Of a DNA stretch of 51,830 bases, positions 8,344 to 17,402 are shown piece by piece. This stretch comes from Nocardia anaemiae NBRC 100462. Lineage in GTDB: Bacteria; Actinomycetota; Actinomycetes; Mycobacteriales; Mycobacteriaceae. Location of the stretch: contig NZ_BDAZ01000075.1 of assembly GCF_001612725.1 (NCBI RefSeq), forward strand, positions 1-51,830. The letters are read 5' to 3'. The notes beneath the pieces are model-generated. The model was not told the origin of the DNA. It made no database searches and saw only the letters and a list, made by a program, of their open reading frames with translations. Both the position numbers and the translations under genes were made by a program. Each line of letters starts with the position of its first letter. Within the stretch, counting starts at the first letter, position 1.

Positions 8344-8455
8344 CTCCTCCCGGAGCGTCGGTAAAACTCACCTGCACGGACACGATCGGAAATGACCCGA
8401 GATCGTATCACCGAGTATTACCGCCGCAACGGGATTCAACCGTGCGACAGCCGTA

Positions 8456-9331
8456 TCAGCTCTTGACGCCGCCCGCGGTCAGACCGGAGATGATCCGGCG
8501 CTGGAACAGCAGCACCATGATGACCAGCGGAATTGTCACCATCGTGCCCGCGGCCATGATCGCGGCGTACGGCTGCACGAGCGGATTGTTACCGGAGAAG
8601 CGCGCGATCGCGACGGTCACCGGTTCGGTCTTATCGCTGGAGAGCAGCCGGGCCAGCAGATATTCGTTGACCGATGCGATGAATGCCAGGATGGCGGTGG
8701 TGAATACCGCTGGCGCGGCCAACGGCAGCATGACCAGTCGGAATGCTTGCGTCTTGGTCGCGCCGTCGATGCGGGCGGCCTCCTCGAGTTCCCAAGGCAG
8801 CTCGGCGAAGAACGAGGCAAGGATGTAGACGGTCATCGGCAGTACGAAGGAGATGTTCGGGATGATCATCGCCTGGTATTCGCCGATCCAGCCGAGGTTG
8901 GTGAACAGCTGGAACAGCGGGGTGACCAGCACGACCACCGGGAACATCGACGCGGAGAGAATGAGTCCGGAGACCAGGTACTTGCCCTTGAAGGTCAGCC
9001 GCGCCAGCGCGTAGGCGGCGAGCACGCCGAGCACCAGCGCGACCGCCGTGGTCACCGCGCCGATGATGACGCTGTTGAGCAGCGCCTTGCCGAAGTCGTT
9101 GCCGCGGCTGGTATCGAAGGCGTTGCGGAAGTTCTCCAGGGTGACGTGGGTCGGCCACGGGGTGTTGTCGAAGGTGTAGACCGGATCGCGGAATGCGGTG
9201 ACGGCCATCCAGTAGAACGGGGCCAGACCCCACACCAGCACGATCAGCGCACCCAGATAGAGCCGAACCGAACCCAGGCGCTTGGTCCAAGGTGCCTGTG
9301 CCACGGGCTTTTTGGTGGTCACGGTCGTCAT
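8456..9331 (-). CDS. Sugar ABC transporter permease, SugB/MalG-like
   Basis: A 291-residue inner-membrane subunit of a carbohydrate importer with about six membrane helices. The cytoplasmic coupling (EAA) loop is clear: ELEEAARIDGATKTQAFRLV followed by MLPLAAPAVFTT. The C-terminus IISGLTAGGVKS is typical of MalG-type permeases. Its ATG overlaps the stop of the partner permease by one base (TGATG). No ATPase gene follows; the nearest MalK/SugC-type ATPase on this strand is at 19016-20110. Substrate unknown; an oligosaccharide such as trehalose or maltose is an inference from the LpqY-like binding protein. Confidence 0.92.
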   Translation of the reverse strand: MTTVTTKKPVAQAPWTKRLGSVRLYLGALIVLVWGLAPFYWMAVTAFRDPVYTFDNTPWPTHVTLENFRNAFDTSRGNDFGKALLNSVIIGAVTTAVALVLGVLAAYALARLTFKGKYLVSGLILSASMFPVVVLVTPLFQLFTNLGWIGEYQAMIIPNISFVLPMTVYILASFFAELPWELEEAARIDGATKTQAFRLVMLPLAAPAVFTTAILAFIASVNEYLLARLLSSDKTEPVTVAIARFSGNNPLVQPYAAIMAAGTMVTIPLVIMVLLFQRRIISGLTAGGVKS

Positions 9332-10353
9332 CAGTGCGCCTCCCGCTGTTCTTCCTGGGTCCGAACGGCATTGGCGCCCAAGACCTTTACCAGCAGGAAC
9401 GCCACCGCGAAGATCAGCAGGAAGGTGATCGTCGACAGTGCCGCCGCGCTATTGGGACCTTGGCGGACCTGTTCGACCACCAGCGCCGAAATCGGGCGGG
9501 TGGACGGGTTGCCGAGCGTCATGATCGCGGGCAGGTCGTACAGGCGCAGTCCGTCCATGGTGCGGAACAGGACCGCGACCAGCAGCGCCGGTTTGAGCAG
9601 CGGCAGCGTGATCTGGGTGAATCGCTGCCAGGCCGAGGCGCCGTCGACCTTGGCGGCCTCGTATACATCGGCCGGAATCACCTGCAGACCGGCAAGTAGC
9701 AGCAATGCCATGAACGGCGTGGTCTTCCAGACATCGGCGGCGATGACCGCGAATCGCGCGGGCCAGGCCTCCGAGGTCCACAGGATGTGGGTGCCGAACA
9801 CCCGGTTCACCACGCCGTCGTACTGGAACATGAACTCCCACAACCGGGCGGTGACCGCGGTCGGAATCGCCCACGGCACCAGCACCGCGGCGCGCAGCAG
9901 GGCCCGGCCCTTGAAGGTCTTGCCCATGACCATGGCCATGCCGAGGCCGAGGGTGGCCTCCAGGGTCACCGTGATCACCGTGAAGAACAGCGTCACGCCG
10001 ATGGCCAGCCAGAACTGCGAGCCGAGATTGCCGGTCGGGCAGGGGACGGCTTCGCCCGCCGCCTGACATTGCTGCAGCAGCCAGTGCGTGTAGTTCGAGA
10101 AGCCCGCGTTGCCGCCCTCGACGAACATGCCGGTCGCCGGGTCCAGTCCAGGATCCTTCTGGAACGACATGTACAACGCGCGGAACACCGGATAGCCGAC
10201 GACCACCGCGAGGGTGATCAGCACGGGCGTGACGAACAACCACGCCTTACCGGAACGCCGCAACTCCAACGCCAAGGTGCCACCGAATCCGCGCTTTGTC
10301 GGCTGATCGCCGTCGCTCGACACGCGAGTGGCCGTTCCCGAAGGATCCGACAC
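9331..10353 (-). CDS. Sugar ABC transporter permease, SugA/MalF-like
   Basis: A 340-residue permease with a GTG start preceded by GGAGAG. An N-terminal cytoplasmic tail of about 35 residues is followed by about six membrane helices, with a periplasm-facing insertion after the first helix. The EAA loop is VYEAAKVDGASAWQRFTQI followed by TLPLLKPALL, and DVWKTTPFMALLLLAGLQ is very like mycobacterial SugA. It is coupled to the downstream SugB-like gene (TGATG) and lies 44 nt after the binding-protein gene, giving the order binding protein, MalF-type, MalG-type as in lpqY-sugA-sugB. Confidence 0.92.
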   Translation of the reverse strand: MSDPSGTATRVSSDGDQPTKRGFGGTLALELRRSGKAWLFVTPVLITLAVVVGYPVFRALYMSFQKDPGLDPATGMFVEGGNAGFSNYTHWLLQQCQAAGEAVPCPTGNLGSQFWLAIGVTLFFTVITVTLEATLGLGMAMVMGKTFKGRALLRAAVLVPWAIPTAVTARLWEFMFQYDGVVNRVFGTHILWTSEAWPARFAVIAADVWKTTPFMALLLLAGLQVIPADVYEAAKVDGASAWQRFTQITLPLLKPALLVAVLFRTMDGLRLYDLPAIMTLGNPSTRPISALVVEQVRQGPNSAAALSTITFLLIFAVAFLLVKVLGANAVRTQEEQREAH

Positions 10354-10397
10354 CGTTTCTCTCTCCTACGGGGTGGTCGGGTCCGCTCTTGTACTCG

Positions 10398-11699
10398 CTA
10401 CGATCCGGCTGTCTCGATGCCCTTTTGCATACCGTTGATCGCGTCGTCGACGGACTTGGTTCCGTTCAACGCAGCATAAGCGTTGTCCTGGATGGCCTTG
10501 GACACCGCCGGGTAGAACGGGGTCACCGGACGCGGCACCGCGTTGGCGATCGAATCCTTGAGCGCGGGCAGGTACGGCATCTTCGCGATCAGCGCCGGGT
10601 CGTCGTACATCGACGCGCGCACCGAGGGCAGCGCACCGGCCGCGACGATGTGCTGGGCGTCCTCGCTGATCAGGTAGCGCAGGAAGTCGAGCGCGGTCGC
10701 CTTGTTCTTGGAGAACGCGCTGATTGCCGCGTTGTAGCCGCCGAGGGTCGACGCGCCGACGCCGTTCTCGCCGGGCAGCGGCGCGACACCGAACTTGTCC
10801 TTGACCGCGGAGGATTCCGCGCCCGCGTCACCGAAGGTGGACGGCCAGTTACGCATGAAGAGCAGCTTGCCGGTGTTGAAGGCGTTGGCGCTCTCCGGCT
10901 CCTTGAAGGTGATGGCTTCCTTCGGGATATCGCCATTGCGGTAGGCGTCGACGAGCTCCTTGAGCCCGGCGCGCGCCTGCGGGGTGTTCACGGTCGGGGT
11001 TTTGCCGTCCGCGCCGACGAAGGTGCCGCCGTAGGCGTTGATGGCCTCGGCCGCGTTCACCGTCAGGCCCTCGTACGGTGCGAGCTGGCCCGCGTAGCAA
11101 CCCATGTTGTTCTGCTTGGCGATCGGGCACTGCGCCAGCATCTCGCTCCAGGTCTTGGGCGGGTTCGGCACCAGATCCTTGCGGTAGAACAGCAAGCCGC
11201 CGTTGGTGTTTCGCGGTGCGGCGTAGAGGGTGTTGTTGTAGGTGGCGCTGGCGACCGTCGGGGACAGCAGTGCCGAGGTGTCGATGTTGAAGGTGTCCTT
11301 CAGCGGCTGGATCCAGCCCTTCGCGGCGAATTCCGCGGTCCACGGCACGTCCAGGGCGACGACGTCGTAGGTGGACTGCTTGGAGCGCATGTGCTCGACC
11401 AGATCGTCGTACTGCTGCGACGCGTCGTTGGACTGCTCCTTGAAGGTGACCTGCTCATCCGGGTGCGAGGCGTTCCAGCGCTCGATCAGCTGCTTGACCG
11501 CGCCGGTTTCGGTGGTGTCCTTGCCCTCCACGTAGGTGATCGGGCCCCGGCCGGTGAGGTTCTGGCTGGACGGATTGCCGCCGCCATCGCTGGAGCAGGC
11601 GCTGGTGAACGTCGCCGCGAGCAGCGCAACAGAGGCGGCTGCCAACGCCGCTCGCGGTACGAGCGACGAACGTAGGGACGTCACCTTTTTCAAAGCCAT
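10398..11699 (-). CDS. LpqY-like sugar-binding lipoprotein of an ABC transporter
   Basis: A 433-residue extracytoplasmic solute-binding protein (SBP family 1). The N-terminus has a basic stretch, a hydrophobic core (AALAAASVALLAATF) and a lipobox-like TSAC, so it should be lipid-anchored at the Cys. Segments such as YDVVALDVPWTAEFAAKGWI, LYAAPRNTNGGLLFYRKDLV and GALPSVRASMYDDP recall mycobacterial LpqY, the trehalose-binding protein. I used the ATG at 11699 (GGAG about 10 nt upstream) rather than the longer frame to 11765, which begins with a Cys-rich run. It heads the operon binding protein-permease-permease. Substrate inferred only. Confidence 0.9.
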   Translation of the reverse strand: MALKKVTSLRSSLVPRAALAAASVALLAATFTSACSSDGGGNPSSQNLTGRGPITYVEGKDTTETGAVKQLIERWNASHPDEQVTFKEQSNDASQQYDDLVEHMRSKQSTYDVVALDVPWTAEFAAKGWIQPLKDTFNIDTSALLSPTVASATYNNTLYAAPRNTNGGLLFYRKDLVPNPPKTWSEMLAQCPIAKQNNMGCYAGQLAPYEGLTVNAAEAINAYGGTFVGADGKTPTVNTPQARAGLKELVDAYRNGDIPKEAITFKEPESANAFNTGKLLFMRNWPSTFGDAGAESSAVKDKFGVAPLPGENGVGASTLGGYNAAISAFSKNKATALDFLRYLISEDAQHIVAAGALPSVRASMYDDPALIAKMPYLPALKDSIANAVPRPVTPFYPAVSKAIQDNAYAALNGTKSVDDAINGMQKGIETAGS

Positions 11700-11790
11700 C
11701 GCGAACACTCCAAGGTCGAGACGTGAGCAGCAGCACACCCTGCAGGTGCACAAGGCAAGATACATGGTTGTTATATGTGACGCAGTGATT

Positions 11791-11809
11791 GTGCCCGCAA
11801 CAGGGGCAC
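11791..11809. promoter_or_regulatory. Inverted repeat upstream of the sugar transporter operon
   Basis: Perfect GTGCCC-N7-GGGCAC about 95-110 nt upstream of the binding-protein start. A minus-strand TATAAC-like -10 lies between it and the gene (about 11770-11776). It could be an operator for a sugar-responsive regulator or simply a GC-rich coincidence. Confidence 0.3.
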
Positions 11810-11870
11810 TGTCCAGCCGGATCCGACGTCATCGCTTCGATGTCACAGCCGCTCGTTACGCTGGCTGTCG

Positions 11871-12710
11871 ATGACTTCGCCGAATGCGGTTCCGGACCGG
11901 ATGCTCACCCGGATCGGTGGATTGCTGCGCCAAGCCGAATCGACCGATAACGAGCACGAGGCCGAGGCATTTCTGGCCGCGGCCCAGCGGTTGGCGACCA
12001 GGTCCTCGATCGACCTCGCGGTCGCCCGCGCGCATATCGTCGGACGTGAGCGCAGGCCAACGCCGGTGCAGCGGATGATTCCGATCGGTGAACCCGGCAA
12101 GAAGGGGCTGCGCACCTACGTGCAGTTGTTCGTGGCGATCGCCGCGGCGAATGATGTGCGCTGCGATGTCGCGCGCACCTCGACGCAGGTCTACGCGTAT
12201 GGCTTCGATTCCGATATCGATACCTGTGAAGCTCTCTACGCCAGTCTGTTGGTGCAGATGGTGCGTGCGTCGGATCAGTACATCAAATCGGGGCAGTACC
12301 GGTCGGCCACGGTCGAAAAGATCGTCACGGAGAAGCGCTGGGGCCGAACGGTGCGGCGGCAGGTGCAAGCGCCAGTGGCGGCGGTCACCGCGCGGCTGAA
12401 TTTTCAGATGGCGTTCGCCGCGCGGATCGGCCGCCGTCTGGCCGAGGTCAAGGCGGAGGTGGAGGCCGAGATTGTGCCCGAAACCGTCGCGGCGGGTACG
12501 GCATTGGCCCTGCGTAACAAGGAAGTCGAGCTCACGGACTTCTATCAGAAGACCTCCGATGCCCGTGGTACCTGGCGCGGTCCGCAGGCGTCGGCCGGAC
12601 ATTCCGCGGCCGCCCGGCGTGCGGGTGATCGGGCCGGGAAGGCGGCGCGACTCGGGACGTCTCCCGAGCTGGGTGCGGCGCGTGGGCAATTGCCCGGTGG
12701 GACGAAATGA
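11871..12710 (+). CDS. DUF2786 domain-containing protein
   Basis: A 279-residue protein. Residues about 10-50 (MLTRIGGLLRQAESTDNEHE then AEAFLAAAQRLATRSSIDLA) are a DUF2786 motif, a short helical module known from phage-like and actinobacterial proteins. The rest is mostly helical with YVQLFVAIAAANDVRCDVA and a highly basic, Ala/Gly-rich C-terminal tail suggestive of nucleic-acid contact. No catalytic motif is evident. It is followed 68 nt later by a HExxH metallohydrolase, and I recall the two as frequent neighbours in Nocardia and mycobacteria, so they probably work together. Function unknown. Confidence 0.85.
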   Translation: MTSPNAVPDRMLTRIGGLLRQAESTDNEHEAEAFLAAAQRLATRSSIDLAVARAHIVGRERRPTPVQRMIPIGEPGKKGLRTYVQLFVAIAAANDVRCDVARTSTQVYAYGFDSDIDTCEALYASLLVQMVRASDQYIKSGQYRSATVEKIVTEKRWGRTVRRQVQAPVAAVTARLNFQMAFAARIGRRLAEVKAEVEAEIVPETVAAGTALALRNKEVELTDFYQKTSDARGTWRGPQASAGHSAAARRAGDRAGKAARLGTSPELGAARGQLPGGTK

Positions 12711-12778
12711 GCCTCATTGATGCGAATTGCCCGGCGCAGCGTGGGTGAGCTCGGCAATGGGTTTGCGAGCTGGGCCCG

Positions 12779-13291
12779 ATGAGTGCGCGAGATACCCAGC
12801 GCGCCAGGGTGTATGACGCCGAGCAGCTGGTGCGGGGTGTATTCGATCGAGCCGACGAAAACGGCAATCGCACGGTCGAGCTCTACGGCTCACACCTCAC
12901 GCTGCCGATCGAGCGCCGCTTCGCGTCCGTCGAATCGGTGCAGGTCTACACCGATAAGGTGCTGAGCCTCAATTGGGTTCGGGCACAATGGGACCGCGCC
13001 GCCACACCCATCCGGGTCCGCGCACGTGCCGGAACCTCCGCCGCCCACTACGAGGCCGCGGATGCCGTGCTGGCCGTTCCCTTGCACACCGGCGCGACGG
13101 CATGGGCCCTGCGTGAACTGGTGATCCTGCACGAACTGGCCCATCACCTCGACCCCGCCGCCGAATCGGCGGCACCCCATGGCCCCGAATTCTGTACCCG
13201 CTACTTGGAACTCGTCGACGGCATTATCGGACCGGAGGCCGGGTTGGTGCTCCGCTCCAGCATGCTCGGCTGCGGTGTCCGCATCGGCTGA
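12779..13291 (+). CDS. TIGR04338-type zinc metallohydrolase
   Basis: A 170-residue protein with a gluzincin-like metal site: LVILHELAHHLDPAAE gives H118-E119-x-x-H122, and H134 in APHGPEF is the likely third ligand 12 residues later, as in SprT-like HExxH...H proteases. The start ATG at 12779 is in the short gap after the DUF2786 gene. There is no signal peptide, so it acts in the cytoplasm. The family is assigned as a putative metallohydrolase, and its substrate is not known. The conserved pairing with DUF2786 suggests a two-protein system, perhaps in proteolysis at DNA or RNA; that last point is inference. Confidence 0.88.
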   Translation: MSARDTQRARVYDAEQLVRGVFDRADENGNRTVELYGSHLTLPIERRFASVESVQVYTDKVLSLNWVRAQWDRAATPIRVRARAGTSAAHYEAADAVLAVPLHTGATAWALRELVILHELAHHLDPAAESAAPHGPEFCTRYLELVDGIIGPEAGLVLRSSMLGCGVRIG

Positions 13292-13501
13292 GCTGCCGCA
13301 GGATCGCGCCGGTTCTGTGGTCGCCGGTAGTTGATTGCCGGGTCGGGTGGACACACAAACTCGTTGTGCGCGGCTGTGGTGTCTGGCTGCGCGGTGTCCA
13401 ACCTCGTTCGCGCGATCACGGTTGGGCAATGCCGACCTGGTGGGTGGGCCGCGTTCGGCGTGGTTCGCTGCTCGCCGTTGCGGACTACCTGCGCGACACG
13501 G

Positions 13502-14464
13502 TCACTTGGGTGGGGGTAGGGCGCGGACGCGGGCGAGTCGGTTCTCCCACCACTGGATTCGTGCTGGGTCGGGGTGGTGGTAGCGCTCCAGCAGGGTCGG
13601 GTCGGGGGTGGGTGGTGTTTTGGCGACCGGCATGAAGCCGTCGAGCGGGCGGAGTGAATCGTGTACGAGGTCGCCATCGAGTAGTGACAAAGTGCCGAGG
13701 CCGCAGGCGAATTCGAGTTCGGGTAGGGCGGCGGCGAGGGCTAGTTGAGCGGCGAGGCCGACGCTGGTTTCGAGGGCGGAGGAGACAACGCAGGGTAATC
13801 CGGCGGCCTCGGCGACCTGGAGTGCACGGCGGACACCGCCTAGCGGGGTGCATTTGAGGACCGCGATATCCGCGGCTCCCGCTACCGCCACCCGCAGGGG
13901 ATCCTCGGCGCGGCGGATGGATTCGTCGGCGGCGATTCGCACATCGACACGGCGCCGCACCGCGGCCAACTCCTCGATGGTGCGGCACGGTTGCTCGACG
14001 TACTCCAAACCACCTGCGGCACGGTCGATCTGCTTGATATGGGTGACGGCCGTCTCGACATCCCAGACCGCATTGGCGTCCACGCGTACCGCGCCCTCCG
14101 GCCCCAGCGCATCCCGGACTGCCTCGACCCGCGCCAGATCCTCGGCCAGCGAATCAGGATGATCGGCAATCTTCACCTTCGCGGTGCGACATCCGGACTC
14201 GGCCACGATCGCATGCGCGCGTTCCGGACCGACCGCGGGCACCGTGCAATTGATCGGAACACGTTCCCGCACCGGCTCCGGCCAACCCACCGTCACCTGC
14301 TCGACCGCGGTCGCCAGCCACCCCGCTGCCTCCCGATCGTCATATTCGGGAAACGGACAGAACTCGCCCCAACCAAGCTGCCCGCTGATCAACATCCCCT
14401 CGCGCACCGTGATGCCGCGGAACCGGGTCCGCATCGGAATGGCGTAGACGAAGGTTTCGGTCAT
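13502..14464 (-). CDS. menC: o-Succinylbenzoate synthase
   Basis: Enolase-superfamily enzyme of menaquinone biosynthesis; dehydrates SHCHC to o-succinylbenzoate. The 320-residue actinobacterial type is recognisable by the Lys pair in AKVKIADH (K96/K98), the metal ligands D129 (RVDANAVWD), E157 (EYVEQPC) and D180 (IAADESI), and the second base K204 (AVLKCTPLGG). I start at the ATG at 14464 (an adjacent GTG is one codon earlier); the frame upstream to 14668 is Arg-rich and not family-like. No other men gene is in the window, so it stands alone here. It is convergent with the metallohydrolase gene. Confidence 0.92.
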   Translation of the reverse strand: MTETFVYAIPMRTRFRGITVREGMLISGQLGWGEFCPFPEYDDREAAGWLATAVEQVTVGWPEPVRERVPINCTVPAVGPERAHAIVAESGCRTAKVKIADHPDSLAEDLARVEAVRDALGPEGAVRVDANAVWDVETAVTHIKQIDRAAGGLEYVEQPCRTIEELAAVRRRVDVRIAADESIRRAEDPLRVAVAGAADIAVLKCTPLGGVRRALQVAEAAGLPCVVSSALETSVGLAAQLALAAALPELEFACGLGTLSLLDGDLVHDSLRPLDGFMPVAKTPPTPDPTLLERYHHPDPARIQWWENRLARVRALPPPK

Positions 14465-14792
14465 CACCCCGCAGCCTAGCGAGCGCGATGTCGTCCCCCA
14501 CACTGCGCGCCCGCCGTAGCTGGCAGGGCCGAAGCAATCGACGCAACGCGGCGCGACTGAAGCGCCGATCGGCAACTCCCGGCCGCCGAGGCGAGGCCTG
14601 ACCGAAACCGGTTCACTTCCCGAAACCCGCTGGCTGCCGCAGCGGCCAACTGCCGCACATCTATTCACGATCGCGCAAAGGCTGTGCCCTATGCGAGGTA
14701 CTCGCTACGTGTGCGTCAGCCGGATCATCCGCGCTTGGTTTCGATCTGAGCCCGCGGCACCGATCCGGACCGGTGCTGCGGCACTGGCTGAC
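14465..14792. other. Gene-free stretch between menC and the thiolase gene
   Basis: 328 nt between the menC start and the stop of the minus-strand thiolase gene. Open frames here are short, Arg-rich and antisense-like. I see no convincing gene, no strong hairpin and no clear repeat; it presumably holds the menC promoter and the thiolase 3' region. Confidence 0.5.
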
Positions 14793-15962
14793 TCAGAGGC
14801 GTTCGATAATGGTGGCGTTCGCCAAACCGCCAGCCTCACACATGGTTTGCAGACCGTAGCGGGCGCCGCGCTCCTGCATGGCGTGCACCAGCGTGGTCAT
14901 CAGGCGTGCGCCGGAAGCGCCGAGTGGATGACCGATGGCGATGGCGCCGCCGTTCACATTCACCTTCGACATATCCGCACCGGTGTCGTGCGCCCAGGCC
15001 AGCACCACCGGTGAGAACGCCTCGTTGATCTCGACCAGATCAATATCGGAGAGCTGGAGTCCGGCGCGCTGCAATACCTTTCGCGTCGCCGGGATGACGG
15101 CGGTCAGCATGAGCAGCGGATCGTCACCGGCCACCGCGAAGCTGTGCAGCCGTGCCAGCGGCTTCAGTCCGAGTTCCTCGGCGCGTTCGCTGGTCATGAT
15201 CAGCACGGCCGCGCTGCCGTCGCTGACCTGGCTCGCGGTCGCGGCGGTGATCTGCCAGCCGATTTCCGGGAAGCGCGCGGCCATGGCCTCGTCGTAGTAG
15301 GCGGGAGGCAGTTTGCCGAGGGTTTCCAGGGTACTGCCGACCCGGATGCCCTCATCGGTTTCCAGCCCGGCGATGGGGGCGAGTTGGCTGGCGAACGAGC
15401 CGTTCTTCGTTGCCAGCGCCGCCTTTTCGTGACTGCCGAGGGCGAATTCGTCGAGCTGGTTGCGGGTCAGTCCCCAGCGGGCCGCGATCAGTTCGGCGCT
15501 GATGCCCTGGGAAACCAGCCCCTCCGGATAACGCTCGGTGAAGCCGACACCGGAGAAATCTTCGGATCCGATCATGTTCGCGCCCATGGGAATTCGTCCC
15601 ATCGACTCGACACCGGCCGCGACCACGATGTCGTAAGCACCGGCGATAACGCCCTGTGCGGCGAAATGAATGGCCTGCTGACTGCTGCCGCATTGGCGAT
15701 CGACCGTGGTCGCCGGTACCGATTCCGGATAGCCGGCGGCCAGCGCCGCACGCCGGGTCATATTCGCGCCCTGTTCGCCGATCTGGGTGACGATGCCGCC
15801 GATCACATCGTCGATGAGTGCCGGATCGATGCCGCTGCGATCGACTACCGCGCGCAGGCTGTGGGCGAGCAGGTCCACCGCGTTGACGTTATGCAGTGCC
15901 CCGTTCGGCTTGCCCTTGCCGATCGGCGTGCGTACCGCTTCGACGATCACCGCGTCTCTCAT
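14793..15962 (-). CDS. Acetyl-CoA acetyltransferase / 3-ketoacyl-CoA thiolase
   Basis: A 389-residue thiolase. The nucleophilic Cys is C91 (TTVDRQCGSSQQA), with NEAFSPV, H345 (GHPLGASGAR) and C375 (MCEAGGLANA) completing the active site. It cleaves or condenses acyl-CoA and resembles FadA5/FadA6-type degradative thiolases, so lipid or sterol breakdown is likely. The start ATG at 15962 has an AGGGA about 7 nt upstream. Immediately beyond that ribosome-binding site the DNA appears to belong to the IS110 element, so its native promoter may have been displaced and expression may depend on the insertion. No other beta-oxidation gene adjoins it. Confidence 0.95.
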   Translation of the reverse strand: MRDAVIVEAVRTPIGKGKPNGALHNVNAVDLLAHSLRAVVDRSGIDPALIDDVIGGIVTQIGEQGANMTRRAALAAGYPESVPATTVDRQCGSSQQAIHFAAQGVIAGAYDIVVAAGVESMGRIPMGANMIGSEDFSGVGFTERYPEGLVSQGISAELIAARWGLTRNQLDEFALGSHEKAALATKNGSFASQLAPIAGLETDEGIRVGSTLETLGKLPPAYYDEAMAARFPEIGWQITAATASQVSDGSAAVLIMTSERAEELGLKPLARLHSFAVAGDDPLLMLTAVIPATRKVLQRAGLQLSDIDLVEINEAFSPVVLAWAHDTGADMSKVNVNGGAIAIGHPLGASGARLMTTLVHAMQERGARYGLQTMCEAGGLANATIIERL

Positions 15963-15979
15963 GGTGGTTCCCTAAGTTT

Positions 15980-16187
15980 GTAGGTGTCTGGGGTTGGTGC
16001 CCTGGATGCCCAGGGCGGTGGGGTGTGGCTGATGGTTGTTTGCCTCTGTTGAGGCTGGAAAGGACTGGCTGCCTCGCCGTGCTGGACGCTCCGGCTGCTG
16101 ATTGAGAGCTTGTTGCGGTCGTCGCTGGTTAGGGATCTGACGGCGGGGTTGTCCACGGGCTGGAACTGCGAGGTCGGGAGCACGTGG
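15980..16187 (+). ncRNA. Candidate bridge RNA region of the IS110 element
   Basis: IS110-family elements encode a guide (bridge) RNA in the left non-coding end upstream of the transposase. Here that interval has two perfect hairpins: a 7-bp stem GCCCTGG/CCAGGGC with a 4-nt loop (15999-16016) and a 5-bp stem GCCTC/GAGGC with a TGTT loop (16042-16055), separated by G/U-rich sequence. That fits the general pattern of a 5' stem-loop followed by loops. Placement is by analogy; the guide loops were not matched to flanking DNA. Confidence 0.35.
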
Positions 16188-17402
16188 GTGGCGACTCGCC
16201 CTCAGATCTGGGTCGGGATCGATGTCGGCAAGCACGCGCATCACGCGTGCGGGGTCGATGAGACCGGCAAGACGGTGTTCAGTCAGAAGTTCGGCAACGA
16301 CCAAGCCGCGATCGAGGCGTTGATCGCCCGCGCCGGCCAGGCCGCCGACCACGTTCGGTGGGCGATCGATCTGACCAGCCCGATGGCATTGCTGCTGATC
16401 ACCGTGCTGCTGGCGGCTGATCAGACGGTGACGTATGTGCCGGGTCGGGTGGTGAATTCGATGACCGGCAGCTTCCGCGGCGAAGGGAAAACCGACGCCA
16501 AGGACGCGCGGGTGATCGCGCAGAGCGCCCGTCTGCGTGAGGACCTGAACCAGGTCGTGATGCCTGATGAGCTCGTGGTCGGGCTGACCCAGCTGACCAG
16601 CTACCGCACCGACCTGATGGCGGACTGGGTGGCCGGGATCAACCGGTTGCGTGCCCTGCTCGGGTCGATCTTTCCCGCGTTGGAGGCCGCGTTCGACTTC
16701 GCGAACCGGACCCCGCTGACCCTGGTCGCCGGAATGTGCACCCCAGCCGAGATCAGGACGGCCGGAATCGACGGTGTCACAACGTATCTCGTTGACAACG
16801 GGGCCTGGAAGCCAGGCATCGCCAAAACTGCCGCTGCCGCCCTCGACGCCGCCGGAGGCCAGAGCCTGTCCCTGCCCGGTGAGGCCGACACCGCGATGCT
16901 GGTCAAACGCATCGCGCGCAAGCTGCTGGATCTGGACCGGGAGATCAAAGACACCGACAAACTCATCACGACTCGATTCCGGGAGCACCCGTGGGCGGCC
17001 ATCATCGAATCCCTGCCCGGCATGGGCCCCGGGCTCGGGGCGGAATTCCTCGTCGGCACCGGCGGTGAACTCGCGAACTTCGTCAGCGCGGGCCGCTTGG
17101 CCTCCTACGCCGGCCTCGTTCCGGTCCCCCGCGACTTGGGCCGCGTCAGCGGCAACCTGCACCCGCCGAAACGCTACAACCGGCGCATGCGCAGAGTGTT
17201 CTACATGGCCGCCCTGTCGAGCCTGCGCTACGACAACGGGCCCTCGCGGCGGTTCTACGACCGCAAACGCGGTGAGCGACTCATCCATACCCAAGCCCTC
17301 CTAGCCCTGGCCCGACGACTCGTCGACGTGCTGTGGGCCCTGCTGCGAGACGGACGTGAATTCAGCCTCGACCCACCAGTCCCGACGGCCGCTGCGGCTT
17401 GA
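16188..17402 (+). CDS. IS110-family transposase (DEDD recombinase)
   Basis: About 404 residues from the GTG at 16188 (VATRPQIWVGIDVGKHAHH); the frame is open back to a TTG at 16110, but that part is unlike the family. The N-terminal RuvC-like DEDD domain shows WVGIDVGK (first Asp), WAIDLT (second acidic residue, here Asp rather than the common Glu) and KTDAKDARVIA (two Asp). A helical middle section is followed by the C-terminal Transposase_20 domain: IIESLPGMGPGLGAEFL, RLASYAGLVPVPRDLGRVSG, whose Ser is the probable nucleophile by analogy with IS621. Full length with no frameshift, so possibly active. Confidence 0.93.
   Translation: MATRPQIWVGIDVGKHAHHACGVDETGKTVFSQKFGNDQAAIEALIARAGQAADHVRWAIDLTSPMALLLITVLLAADQTVTYVPGRVVNSMTGSFRGEGKTDAKDARVIAQSARLREDLNQVVMPDELVVGLTQLTSYRTDLMADWVAGINRLRALLGSIFPALEAAFDFANRTPLTLVAGMCTPAEIRTAGIDGVTTYLVDNGAWKPGIAKTAAAALDAAGGQSLSLPGEADTAMLVKRIARKLLDLDREIKDTDKLITTRFREHPWAAIIESLPGMGPGLGAEFLVGTGGELANFVSAGRLASYAGLVPVPRDLGRVSGNLHPPKRYNRRMRRVFYMAALSSLRYDNGPSRRFYDRKRGERLIHTQALLALARRLVDVLWALLRDGREFSLDPPVPTAAAA

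Noticed and set aside
14691..15014. 107-codon plus-strand frame
   Set aside because: Mostly antisense to the thiolase 3' end; composition is not protein-like.
15972..17294. 440-codon minus-strand open frame over the IS110 element
   Set aside because: Antisense to the IS110 transposase; Gln/Arg/Pro-rich composition without motifs.
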